Assembly (NCBI GenBank): GCA_017577615.1
Contig: PKRE01000004.1
Location: 186,001 to 250,000, forward strand
Origin: Gammaproteobacteria bacterium
Lineage (GTDB): Bacteria > Pseudomonadota > Gammaproteobacteria > Steroidobacterales > Steroidobacteraceae
Reading direction: 5' to 3'
Length of the DNA stretch: 64,000 nucleotides
The position numbers were made by a program, and so were the translations under genes. The number at the start of each line of letters is the position of its first letter. Within the stretch, counting starts at the first letter, position 1. The notes beneath the pieces were generated by a model. It was given only the letters and a program-made list of their open reading frames with translations, searched no databases and had not been told where the DNA came from. This document shows, one piece after another, positions 1-7,749 of the stretch.

Positions 1-568
1 CAGCTGGAATGTGCGTGACGCGTTGGAATTCGTAGGCCAAGCCGATGAGCTTCGGGCGGCGCCATCGCCGACAAGCGCGCAGTCTCACCAGGCACCGGTC
101 GTAAAAGCCCGCGCCACTGCCGAGCCGCACCCCCTTCGGATCCGCCGCGACCAACGGGACGAAGACAAGATCGAGAGTGTGAGTGGCAACAGGTCGGCCA
201 CGCTTCGGCTCGGCGATGCCGAAGCGATTCGCGACCAACGGCTCCGAGGCGTCGAACTGCACGAACTGCATGCGATTGCGACGATAGTCGGTAATGACTG
301 GGAGGAAGATCTGGCAACCGAGCGTGCGCGCGCGGGCGAGCAGGTGAATCGGATCGGCTTCCCCATCGTGCGCAACATAGAAACCGACGCGTAGACCGGG
401 ACGCAGGAGGCGGGCCCGTGCAGCGACGAGCGGAAAGCGAAGCGCGGCGTCGCGGCGTGCAAGCGCAGAAAGCGCACGCCGGCGCGCTCGCATGTCACGA
501 CGCAGACGCTGCCGTTCGGAAGCGTGGGAAGGAGAGGGAAGGGAGGCGCTACCCGCCTGTGCCGTCAT
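1..568 (-). CDS. fau: 5-formyltetrahydrofolate cyclo-ligase (C-terminus outside window)
   Basis: Converts 5-formyl-THF to 5,10-methenyl-THF with ATP in cytosolic folate metabolism. At least 189 residues are present; the 3' end runs off the left edge. The family start pattern RQRLRRDMRARRRALS and the phosphate-binding motif GSGAGFYDRCL (usual form GxGxGxYDR) are visible. It lies directly downstream of 6S RNA and zapA, the classical proteobacterial order. The ATG at 568 falls inside the 3' strand of the predicted 6S RNA; the next in-frame ATG (493) would remove part of the conserved N-terminal helix, so 568 is kept. No frameshift is seen in the visible part. Confidence 0.93.
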   Translation of the reverse strand, partial: MTAQAGSASLPSPSHASERQRLRRDMRARRRALSALARRDAALRFPLVAARARLLRPGLRVGFYVAHDGEADPIHLLARARTLGCQIFLPVITDYRRNRMQFVQFDASEPLVANRFGIAEPKRGRPVATHTLDLVFVPLVAADPKGVRLGSGAGFYDRCLVRLRACRRWRRPKLIGLAYEFQRVTHIPA

Positions 569-734
569 GAGCCATTGCTCTCGACTCGGAGCAATAGGTG
601 GGATGCAGCCACGGCAGTTAAGGCTGCCCGCTCAGGGCGGGTTTGCACAATTCTGCCGCGAGACCGGATCCCTAGGGTGTTAACGTTAGGGTCGAGAAGT
701 AACCCGACACATGTCGAACACCGCAGGCAGCGCC
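545..734 (-). ncRNA. ssrS: 6S RNA, about 190 nt
   Basis: Regulatory RNA that mimics an open promoter and sequesters sigma70 RNA polymerase. Support comes from position between zapA and fau, from an extended -10 box ending 6 bases before the first base of the closing stem, and from terminal pairing: the 5' GGCGCTGCCTG at 734-724 pairs imperfectly with the 3' segment ending AGCGCC at 550-545. Internal hallmarks are CCTGCGGTGTTCG near the 5' end and AGCCTTAACTGC in the 3' half. The length equals that of known 6S RNAs. The ends are inferred from the stem; the 3' end overlaps the start of fau. Confidence 0.85.
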
Positions 735-740
735 AAACTA

Positions 741-749
741 ATTTTACCA
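741..749 (-). promoter_or_regulatory. Extended -10 promoter of 6S RNA
   Basis: On the minus strand TGGTAAAAT fits the extended -10 pattern TGnTATAAT. It is followed 6 bases later by the first base of the 6S closing stem, the expected transcription start. No convincing -35 hexamer is seen, which is usual for extended -10 promoters. Confidence 0.6.
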
Positions 750-841
750 GCATGAGGACGGTCGAGCTGCGCCTTTTCCTCATACCGTCTTCTCTAACGA
801 ACGGTCTCTGCGAAAGTTCGACAACGCGACGATCGGCACGT

Positions 842-1153
842 TCACGCGCCGAGCTGTCGACCGCTCGTGAGAGCGGACTCGACCCGCTCGCGCAGCTGTC
901 GGATGCGGTTGCCGACGTCGGCTTCGGTCTCGGCACGGCCGCGCAGCTGCAACAGCTCGTGCGTGATGTTCAGTGCTGCCATGACCGCGACGCGGTCGAG
1001 GCCCACCACATTACCCGTGTCGCGGATTTCCCGCATCCGCGCGTTCAGGTATTCCGCAGAGTCGAGCAGCGCCGACCGCTCTTCCGGCAAGCATGCGACC
1101 TGGTATTCCTTTTCCAAGATCCTCACGCTGACTCGTACCATTCGCTCGCTCAT
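842..1153 (-). CDS. zapA: Cell division protein ZapA
   Basis: FtsZ-associated protein that cross-links FtsZ protofilaments at the Z ring. The 103 residues match family length: an N-terminal beta region (VRVSVRILEKEYQVACLPEE), then a long coiled coil with AEYLNARMREIRDTG and VMAALNITHELL. The start ATG at 1153 overlaps the stop of the upstream coiled-coil gene in an ATGA junction, implying translational coupling; an internal ATG four residues later (1141) is an alternative. 6S RNA begins about 108 bases downstream, as in other gammaproteobacteria. Confidence 0.92.
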   Translation of the reverse strand: MSERMVRVSVRILEKEYQVACLPEERSALLDSAEYLNARMREIRDTGNVVGLDRVAVMAALNITHELLQLRGRAETEADVGNRIRQLRERVESALTSGRQLGA

Positions 1154-1383
1154 GAGCTGTGCTCCATGGCTTTGAGCCGACCGATCATCGCCTCGACCCG
1201 GGCACGCACCTGTTCGTTCTTCTGCAACAGGGTGGCGCGCTCCATCATCATGGAGTCCATTCGCTGCCGTAGCGCACGATTCTCTTCCTGCAACTGCGCG
1301 AGCGTCGCAAGGAGCGAGTCGATGCGGGCTTCGAGCTGCTGCAGCTCCGACTCGATCGACGCCTTGTTCTCTGAATCGCTCAT
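1150..1383 (-). CDS. Small coiled-coil protein, ZapB/SlyX-like
   Basis: Acidic 77-residue protein that is almost entirely heptad coiled coil (ELQQLEARIDSLLATLAQLQ, then EENRALRQRMDSMMMERATL). It lies immediately upstream of zapA with a 4-base overlap. In related bacteria a small coiled-coil gene in this slot is annotated as a ZapB- or TIGR02449-like protein. Partnership with ZapA/FtsZ is inferred from context; the sequence itself shows only the coiled coil. The start at 1383 (MSDSENK) was chosen over an in-frame start six codons upstream because the extra residues are not coiled-coil-like. Confidence 0.75.
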   Translation of the reverse strand: MSDSENKASIESELQQLEARIDSLLATLAQLQEENRALRQRMDSMMMERATLLQKNEQVRARVEAMIGRLKAMEHSS

Positions 1384-1472
1384 ATGCGTATTCCGCCACA
1401 CAACGATCGTACGCGGGGATCTGGGGCTTCCGCGCCGCCCGTTTGCACGAGACGGACGCGCGACGTCGCACG

Positions 1473-1502
1473 ATTATGACGGGGCGGTAAAGAGCGGGTC
1501 AA
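1473..1502 (-). promoter_or_regulatory. Sigma70-type promoter for the zapB-like/zapA transcript
   Basis: Minus strand: TTGACC (1502-1497), an 18-base spacer, then CATAAT (1478-1473), about 90 bases upstream of the coiled-coil gene. It lies in the divergent gap shared with ygfB. On the plus strand the same gap has a possible extended -10 (TGCTAACAT, near 1516-1524) just before ygfB, with no clear -35. Confidence 0.5.
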
Positions 1503-1533
1503 ACGTGCGCGGCTCGGGTGCTAACATATCAAC

Positions 1534-2079
1534 ATGTTTCACGTCACATTCCCCGAGGTCGCCAGGGTGCTGAGTGAGGCACGGTCCAACGTGCCCGCCG
1601 CCGAAAGCCACGGATGCTTGTGCGGCGCGCTCTGCGTCGTCCCAGAGTATTCCGTCGATGCGTGGCTCGAGGAGATCGTGCCCGACGTCAGCGAGCTTGG
1701 AGATCGTCGTGAGCCGCTCGAGCGGCTGTTCGAGGATACCGTCCGCGCCTTGCGCGGGGACCAGATGGAATTTCAACCGCTCTTGCCGGACGACGATGCC
1801 TCTCTTCAAGATCGCGCCGCCGCTCTCGCGCAGTGGTGTCAGGGCTTTCTGTATGGATTCGGATCGGCCAGAACTCTCGAGAAGGAAAGGCTGCCGGCGA
1901 ATGTCGACGAGATCCTGCGCGATCTGACACAGATCGGGCGCGCCACCGTCTCGGTCGACGAAGACGACGAAAGTCAGGAACAGGCGTATGCGGACGTGAT
2001 CGAGTACTTGCGCGTCGGCGTGCAGCTCATCCACGACGAGCTTTACGAAGTGCGTCACGAGAAACGCAAGCAACACTGA
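1534..2079 (+). CDS. ygfB: UPF0149/YecA-family protein (YgfB)
   Basis: Cytosolic 181-residue all-helical protein of the UPF0149 family. Typical features are SHGCLCGALC near residues 25-34 and a mid-protein acidic segment LPDDDASLQDRAAALAQWCQ followed by GFLYGFG. It precedes pepP-ubiH-ubiI as in Escherichia coli and Pseudomonas. In Pseudomonas aeruginosa YgfB is known to affect beta-lactamase control; whether that applies here is unknown. The C-terminus ends RHEKRKQH, only 9 bases before pepP, so the two are probably co-transcribed. Confidence 0.9.
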   Translation: MFHVTFPEVARVLSEARSNVPAAESHGCLCGALCVVPEYSVDAWLEEIVPDVSELGDRREPLERLFEDTVRALRGDQMEFQPLLPDDDASLQDRAAALAQWCQGFLYGFGSARTLEKERLPANVDEILRDLTQIGRATVSVDEDDESQEQAYADVIEYLRVGVQLIHDELYEVRHEKRKQH

Positions 2080-2088
2080 CGAGCACGC

Positions 2089-3393
2089 ATGCGCAAAGAC
2101 GAGTTCGATCGGCGCCGCCGCCGGCTCATGAAGATGATGGGACGCGGCGCCATTGCGATCCTGCCCGCCGCCCCCGAGAAGCTCCGTAACAGCGATGTGA
2201 GCTACCGCTACCGGCCGGACAGCGATTTCTACTATCTCACCGGCTTTCCCGAGCCCGAAGCCGTGGCAGTGCTGATACCCGGCCGACCCCAAGCTGAATA
2301 CGTCTTGTTCGTGCGCGATCGCGATCCATTGCGCGAGACATGGGACGGCCGGCGGGCAGGACCGGAAGGAGCCACGCGCGATTACGGCGCCGACGATGCG
2401 TTTCCGATCAGCGATATCGACGACATCCTTCCCGGCTTGATGGAGAACTGCTCGCGCGTCTACTACACGATGGGTCTGCACCCGGAGTTCGATCAGCGTG
2501 TGATCGGCTGGGTGAGCGGCCTCAAGGCGAAGGCGCGCACCGGTGTACAGCCGCCGCAGGAGTTCGTTGCGCTGGATCATCTGCTGCATGACATGCGGCT
2601 GTTCAAGTCGCGGCCCGAGCTCGCCGCCATGCGTCGCGCGGCAGAGATTGCGGTCGCCGCGCACCAACGGGCAATGCGCTTCGTGCGGCCAGGTCGCATG
2701 GAGTACGAAGTGATGGCGGAGCTCTTGCACGAGTTCCATCGCAACAACGTCGATGTCTCCTACCATCCGATTGTCGGCAGCGGAGCGAACACCTGCATCC
2801 TCCACTATCGTGACAATGACGGGCCACTTCGAGAAGGCGATCTGATCTTGATCGACGCGGGTTGTGAGTACGATCTGTACGCCTCGGACATCACCCGGAC
2901 GTTTCCGGTGAGCGGGCGCTTCAGCCCGGAACAGCGCGCCATCTACGAAATCGTCCTCGAGGCGCAGTACGCTGCCATCGAAAAGGTGCGCCCTGGCAAT
3001 CATTGGAACGATCCCCACGATGCTGCCGTCCGCGTGATCACTCAAGGCCTGGTCAAGCTCGGGCTGCTCAAGGGCAAAGTACAGAATCTCATCCGCGAGG
3101 GCGCATATCGCACCTTCTTCATGCACCGCACCGGGCATTGGCTCGGGATGGACGTTCATGATGTCGGCGACTACAAGATCGGCGGCCAATGGCGCGTGCT
3201 CGAGCCCGGGATGGTGCTCACGATCGAGCCGGGCATTTACATTCCGGCCGGCACCAAAGGCGTGCACACGCGCTGGTGGAACATCGGCGTGCGCATCGAG
3301 GACGACGTCGTGGTGACGAAGGATGGTCACGAGGTGCTCACGGCGGACCTGGTCAAGGAGCCCGACGCCATCGAGCAGTTGATGGCCCAATGA
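2089..3393 (+). CDS. pepP: Xaa-Pro aminopeptidase PepP
   Basis: Removes N-terminal residues preceding proline. The 434 residues comprise an N-terminal aminopeptidase P domain (about 1-170) and a C-terminal pita-bread metallopeptidase domain. All five metal ligands are visible: Asp pair in DAGCEYDLYASDITRTFP, His in HRTGHWLGMDVHD, Glu in TIEPGIY and Glu in GVRIEDDVVV. The start ATG at 2089 lies just after ygfB. Its place ahead of ubiH follows the E. coli order. Confidence 0.96.
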   Translation: MRKDEFDRRRRRLMKMMGRGAIAILPAAPEKLRNSDVSYRYRPDSDFYYLTGFPEPEAVAVLIPGRPQAEYVLFVRDRDPLRETWDGRRAGPEGATRDYGADDAFPISDIDDILPGLMENCSRVYYTMGLHPEFDQRVIGWVSGLKAKARTGVQPPQEFVALDHLLHDMRLFKSRPELAAMRRAAEIAVAAHQRAMRFVRPGRMEYEVMAELLHEFHRNNVDVSYHPIVGSGANTCILHYRDNDGPLREGDLILIDAGCEYDLYASDITRTFPVSGRFSPEQRAIYEIVLEAQYAAIEKVRPGNHWNDPHDAAVRVITQGLVKLGLLKGKVQNLIREGAYRTFFMHRTGHWLGMDVHDVGDYKIGGQWRVLEPGMVLTIEPGIYIPAGTKGVHTRWWNIGVRIEDDVVVTKDGHEVLTADLVKEPDAIEQLMAQ

Positions 3394-3445
3394 GCGGCGT
3401 CGGCGCGCTCAGAGAAGGGCAGTTGTCGTTGGGATCTCAGTCACG

Positions 3446-4702
3446 ATGAGCTCGCCACTCCAAGAACCGATCTTCGACGTCGTCATCGGCGGCGGCGGGC
3501 TCGTCGGAGCGGCGCTCGCGCTGGCGCTTGCGCACCTCGATCTGCGTGTCGCGCTGCTCGAAGGGACTCCGTTCGACGACCGCGAGCAGCCGAGCTTCGA
3601 CGAGCGCACGACGGCGATTTCCAACGGCACGCGCCGTGCCTTCGAAGCGCTCGGTGTGTGGGCGCGGATCGAGCGGGATGCCACTCCGATCCGCCGGATT
3701 CATGTGTCGGATCGAGGTCGGTTCGGCTTCGCACGTCTCGATGCGCGCGAGCTGGGCCTCGACGCGCTTGGCTATGTGATCACAAACCGCGTCATGGGCG
3801 CGGGGCTGTGGGGGTGCTTGGCGGAGACCGCTGTGCAACTCATCTCACCGGCGCATATCGTGGGAATGGAAGCCATGGAGGGGGCACGACGGGTGCACTA
3901 TCGTGCGGAAGGTGAGGCGACGAGGACTATCGATGCCCGGCTCGTCGTTGCTGCGGACGGCGCACGTTCGATCTTGCGCGAGTCTGCAGGCATTCGCGCC
4001 AGCACGTGGGACTACGAGCAGGTCGCGCTCATCGCGAATGTATTTCCGCAGCGCTTCCACGATTATGTTGCGTATGAGCGCTTCACGGAGACCGGGCCGC
4101 TCGCGCTCATGCCGCTGTCGGGTGGGCGCATGGGATTGATCTGGACGCTCACGAAGACCCAGGTGGACGAGATGGATCGTTGCGCCGACGCGGAATTCCT
4201 CGCGCGCCTTCAGGATGCGTTCGGTTTTCGACTGGGCCGATTCACGCGGGTGGGTACGCGCTATCGCTATCCGTTGGCGCTCACGCGGGCCGGCGACTAT
4301 GTAGCCGAGCGATTCGCCGTGGTAGGCAACGCTGCGCAGGCGCTGCATCCGATCGCTGGACAGGGGTTCAACCTGGGGTTGCGCGATGCAGCCAGTCTGG
4401 CCGAGGTGCTCGCCGACGCGCAGCAGGAGACCGGCGGCCAATTCGATCCGGGAGATGGGCTGTGGCTCGAGCGGTATCGGTTGTGGCGCGAGGCAGATCA
4501 AGCCAACATCGTGCGTTTCACCGACGGGCTCGTGCGACTGTTCACGCAGCCGTTGGGCCCGGTGAAGCTGCTGCGCAATCTCGGCATGCTCGCTTTCGAT
4601 CTCATGCCCTTCGCCAAGGAAGCGCTTTCGCGGCTTTCACTCGGTGCGGCCAGTCGCGTGCCGCGCCTCACTCGCGGAGCACCGCTCAAGCATGCGCACT
4701 GA
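3446..4702 (+). CDS. ubiH: 2-octaprenyl-6-methoxyphenol hydroxylase UbiH
   Basis: FAD-dependent aromatic monooxygenase of ubiquinone synthesis, 418 residues. It has the N-terminal Rossmann motif DVVIGGGGLVGAALA, the RTTAISNGTRRAFEALGVW region typical of UbiH, and the C-terminal FAD motif VGNAAQALHPIAGQGFNLGL. The usual GDAAH appears as GNAAQ, which is common in UbiH. It follows pepP and overlaps the next hydroxylase by 11 bases. The UbiH rather than UbiF/UbiI assignment rests on order and the NAAQ signature. Confidence 0.92.
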   Translation: MSSPLQEPIFDVVIGGGGLVGAALALALAHLDLRVALLEGTPFDDREQPSFDERTTAISNGTRRAFEALGVWARIERDATPIRRIHVSDRGRFGFARLDARELGLDALGYVITNRVMGAGLWGCLAETAVQLISPAHIVGMEAMEGARRVHYRAEGEATRTIDARLVVAADGARSILRESAGIRASTWDYEQVALIANVFPQRFHDYVAYERFTETGPLALMPLSGGRMGLIWTLTKTQVDEMDRCADAEFLARLQDAFGFRLGRFTRVGTRYRYPLALTRAGDYVAERFAVVGNAAQALHPIAGQGFNLGLRDAASLAEVLADAQQETGGQFDPGDGLWLERYRLWREADQANIVRFTDGLVRLFTQPLGPVKLLRNLGMLAFDLMPFAKEALSRLSLGAASRVPRLTRGAPLKHAH

Positions 4703-5951
4703 CTTCGGCATCGTGGTCATCGGCGGAGGTCTTGTTGGTGCGTGCACGGCCGCACTGGCCGCCGCCGAGCCTGCCTTTGCAAACCTGCCTGTTGCCCTGA
4801 TCGAAGCGAATCCCCTACGTGCACCGCCGCCTCCCGACGTCGTCGATCTGCGCGTCTCAGCGCTCTCGGTCGCGTCGGCGCGCATACTCGACTCGTTCGG
4901 CGCCTGGAGCGCGCTCGATGCGCGTTACAAAGGTCCGTACTGCGACATGGTCGTGTGGGATGCCGCAGGAAAGCCGTACGGCACTGCATCCATCCACTTC
5001 TCCGCGAGTGGCTCGAGCGAGCCGAATCTGGGCCACATCGTCGAGAACAAGCGCCTGCTGTGGTGTATCTACGGCACCCGCGCTTTCCGCGATGGTGTCA
5101 GCCTGCTCGAAGGGGAGCTGGCATCTCTCGATCTCGACGAGGAGCGCGCCGAGCTCACCTTGACGGACGGTCGCAAGTACACCGCGCAGCTCGTGGTCGG
5201 ATCCGACGGTGCGCAGTCCCTGAGCCGCAAGCTCGCCGGCATCGAGGTCTCGTGCCAGGATTACGACCAAGCGGCGTTCGTGACTCACGTCAAGACGGCC
5301 CTGCCGCATCGGCAGACCGCGTGGCAGCGCTTCCTGCCCGACGGTCCGATCGCGTTTCTGCCGCTTGCCGATGGAAGGAGCTCGATCGTGTGGACGACCA
5401 AGCCTGAGCATGCGCAGGCGCTCGTTCGCGATTCGGCTGCCCGAGTGGAAGCGGAGCTCGAGGCGGCCATAGACGGCGTGCTGGGCAAGGTGACGCTTGA
5501 TGCGGATCGAGTTTCGATTCCGCTGCGCATGATCCATGCCCGCCGGTATTGCACGGAACGGTTCGTGCTCGTCGGCGACGCGGCCCACACCGTGCACCCG
5601 TTGGCAGGACAGGGCGTCAACCTGGGCTTCCTCGACAGTGCTGCTCTCATCGAAGTGCTCGCCGAGGAGCTCACTGCGGGCGGAACCGTCGAGACTTTTT
5701 GCGAGCGTCGCGTGTTGCGCAGGTACGAGCGGTGGCGTAAGAGCGAAAACACGCTCGCGCTCGCATTCATCGACGGATTGAATCGTCTCTTCGGTAGCGG
5801 ATCGGGCGTCGCCGCGTCCGCGCGCCGTTGGGGGCTCGGGGTGGTCGATCAAGCCACGCCGCTCAAACGCTTTCTCATGGGACGCGCGATGGGGACTACG
5901 GGCGAGCTGCCGAGGCTCGCATTGGCCCATCCGGGCAGCCGACAGCGTTAG
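4692..5951 (+). CDS. ubiI: UbiH/UbiF/VisC-family FAD hydroxylase (probable UbiI)
   Basis: Second ubiquinone-pathway monooxygenase, 419 residues, probably C5-hydroxylating by analogy with E. coli VisC/UbiI, which has the same position. Motifs: FGIVVIGGGLVGACTAALA at the N-terminus, DLRVSALSVASARIL, and VGDAAHTVHPLAGQGVNLGF at the C-terminus. The start was placed at the ATG at 4692 (MRTDFGIVV); a longer frame begins at 4644 but would add 16 residues overlapping ubiH with no FAD-fold equivalent. Regiospecificity cannot be read from sequence. Confidence 0.88.
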   Translation: MRTDFGIVVIGGGLVGACTAALAAAEPAFANLPVALIEANPLRAPPPPDVVDLRVSALSVASARILDSFGAWSALDARYKGPYCDMVVWDAAGKPYGTASIHFSASGSSEPNLGHIVENKRLLWCIYGTRAFRDGVSLLEGELASLDLDEERAELTLTDGRKYTAQLVVGSDGAQSLSRKLAGIEVSCQDYDQAAFVTHVKTALPHRQTAWQRFLPDGPIAFLPLADGRSSIVWTTKPEHAQALVRDSAARVEAELEAAIDGVLGKVTLDADRVSIPLRMIHARRYCTERFVLVGDAAHTVHPLAGQGVNLGFLDSAALIEVLAEELTAGGTVETFCERRVLRRYERWRKSENTLALAFIDGLNRLFGSGSGVAASARRWGLGVVDQATPLKRFLMGRAMGTTGELPRLALAHPGSRQR

Positions 5952-5977
5952 CCGCGTCACAGCTTCGTCCGTTCCGA

Positions 5978-5999
5978 TGACGTCGACAGGCCGACGTCA
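5978..5999. repeat. Perfect inverted repeat in the ubiI to transglutaminase gap
   Basis: TGACGTCG (5978-5985) and CGACGTCA (5992-5999) are exact reverse complements separated by 6 bases. A TACAAT hexamer (6003-6008) follows at once and could be a -10 box, so the repeat may be an operator. The rest of this 237-base gap holds nothing else I recognise. No T-tract follows, so it is not an intrinsic terminator. Confidence 0.45.
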
Positions 6000-6188
6000 G
6001 CCGTACAATCCGCGAGCGTGTATTCGATAAACTTCGCGGCTGCTCATCCGGCCCGCGTCAGAGCCTCACAGTCGAATCATGAGAACAAGCCGAACAAAGA
6101 AGACCATGCAGGTCGCGAGGGGTTTGCAGACGAGAGTGGACGCGGGATCCGCAAGGATCAGTCGGTGCCGCTCTCATGAATGCCTTGC

Positions 6189-7721
6189 ATGAACAACAAG
6201 CACATCTACATCCTCGCGGCGTTGCTGACCGCGTTTAGCATTGGATTGTTCGTCTACAAGGCGAAGGTACTCGGCTTCCCCGTGCGCCCGCAGCAGCAGA
6301 CGACGATCTGGAACATCGAGGCAGCGCTGCGTTTCCATCCGGGGCCTGCCGCGGTCAAAGCGACTTTGCGCATCCCGAGCCTGACGCCTGGCTACTCCAT
6401 ATTCGACGAAAATTTCATCTCGCGTGGGTTCGGCGTGACCACGAGCAGCGCGCCGGCAGGACGCGAGGCGCAGTGGTCCGTGCGACAGGCTTCCGGCCCG
6501 CAGACGATGTATTACCGTGCGATCGTCTATCGGGACGATACGCGGCTCGCGCAGGACACCACCCCTCCGTTTCCGTCGCCGCCTGAGCTGGACGAGGCTT
6601 CGCAGGTGGCGCTCGAGGCATTGATTGCCGAGGTGCGCAGACAATCCGCGGATGTCGCAAGCTTCACCGTGCAGCTCCTGCGGCGGATCAATCAAGGCGA
6701 CCAAGATCCCTACGTGCGCGTCTTCTTGAGACGTAGCGACATGCCGACGGACAGCGCACAGCTCGCCACGCTGTTCCTGGCAGGGGCGCAAATTCCGGCG
6801 CGTGTCGCGCACGGGATCTTTTTGCGCAGCGCGCCCGGCCCGGTGCAGCCAGAGTCGATTCTCGAGGTGCACGACGGGGTGCAGTGGCTCTATTTCAACC
6901 CCAGGACGCTCCAGCAGGGGTTGCCTCCGAATTTCCTGATCTGGTGGCGGGGCGACGAGCCGATCGCCGAGGTCGAGGGCGGATTCGATCTGGAAGTGAC
7001 GCTCGGCGTGCAGGAAAGCCTTTTGCCCGCGATGGCGGTGGCGGAGCGTCGTGCGGAAGCGAGCGGCTCGCACGCCGTCGACTTCTCATTGTTCGCTCTC
7101 CCGATCGCGACGCAGGCTGTGTACCGCGTGCTGCTCATGGTGCCGATCGGCGCGCTCATGATCGTGCTGCTGCGGAACTTCGTGGGTGTGAAGACCTTCG
7201 GCACCTTCATGCCTGTGCTGATCGCGCTCGCGTTTCGCGAAACGCGCCTCGTTTGGGGCATCGTGCTGTTCGCGGTGATCGTCTCGCTCGGCCTGCTGAT
7301 CAGGTTCTATCTGGAGAAGCTGCGCCTGCTGCTCGTGCCGCGGCTCACGTGCGTGCTGACAGTAGTGGTGTTGCTCATGGTTGCGATCAGCATCCTCAGC
7401 GAGAAGCTCGGTCTGCAGCCAGGACTGTCCATCGCGCTCTTCCCGATGGTGATCCTGGCGATGACGATCGAGCGGATGTCGATCGTCTGGGAGGAGCGTG
7501 GTGCCTCGGAGGCGATCCAGGAAGGCGTCGGCAGCGTGCTCGTAGCGGCAATCGCCTACGTCGTGATGGGTATCGCTTGGCTCGAGCACCTCGTATTTGT
7601 GTTCCCCGAGTTGTTGCTGCTGGTCGTGGTCGCCACGTTGCTCGCAGGGCGCTACACGGGTTACCGGTTGCTCGAGCTGAGGCGCTTCAAAGGCGTCTTG
7701 CCGGAGTACACGCCACAATGA
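6189..7721 (+). CDS. Inactive transglutaminase fused to a 7TM domain
   Basis: Membrane protein of 510 residues. An N-terminal anchor (IYILAALLTAFSIGLFVY) is followed by an extracytoplasmic region of about 290 residues resembling a transglutaminase-like domain without a recognisable Cys-His-Asp triad, then about seven hydrophobic helices from residue 310 (for example LLMVPIGALMIVLLRNFVGV) with the conserved KTFGTFMPVLIALAFRET segment. This is the 7TM inactive-transglutaminase family. It is nearly always paired with the RimK-like ATP-grasp gene that follows here 28 bases later. A role in peptide or amino-acid ligation at the membrane has been proposed from gene context; the substrate is unknown. 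ATG at 6180 is an alternative start. Confidence 0.85.
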   Translation: MNNKHIYILAALLTAFSIGLFVYKAKVLGFPVRPQQQTTIWNIEAALRFHPGPAAVKATLRIPSLTPGYSIFDENFISRGFGVTTSSAPAGREAQWSVRQASGPQTMYYRAIVYRDDTRLAQDTTPPFPSPPELDEASQVALEALIAEVRRQSADVASFTVQLLRRINQGDQDPYVRVFLRRSDMPTDSAQLATLFLAGAQIPARVAHGIFLRSAPGPVQPESILEVHDGVQWLYFNPRTLQQGLPPNFLIWWRGDEPIAEVEGGFDLEVTLGVQESLLPAMAVAERRAEASGSHAVDFSLFALPIATQAVYRVLLMVPIGALMIVLLRNFVGVKTFGTFMPVLIALAFRETRLVWGIVLFAVIVSLGLLIRFYLEKLRLLLVPRLTCVLTVVVLLMVAISILSEKLGLQPGLSIALFPMVILAMTIERMSIVWEERGASEAIQEGVGSVLVAAIAYVVMGIAWLEHLVFVFPELLLLVVVATLLAGRYTGYRLLELRRFKGVLPEYTPQ

Positions 7722-7749
7722 GCGTGCATGCCGTAAGAGGTGACCGCTG

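Noticed and set aside
1474..3390. Long open frame (638 codons) on the minus strand opposite pepP
   Set aside because: It is antisense to a gene with all catalytic motifs; high GC makes long shadow frames and its translation has no recognisable fold.
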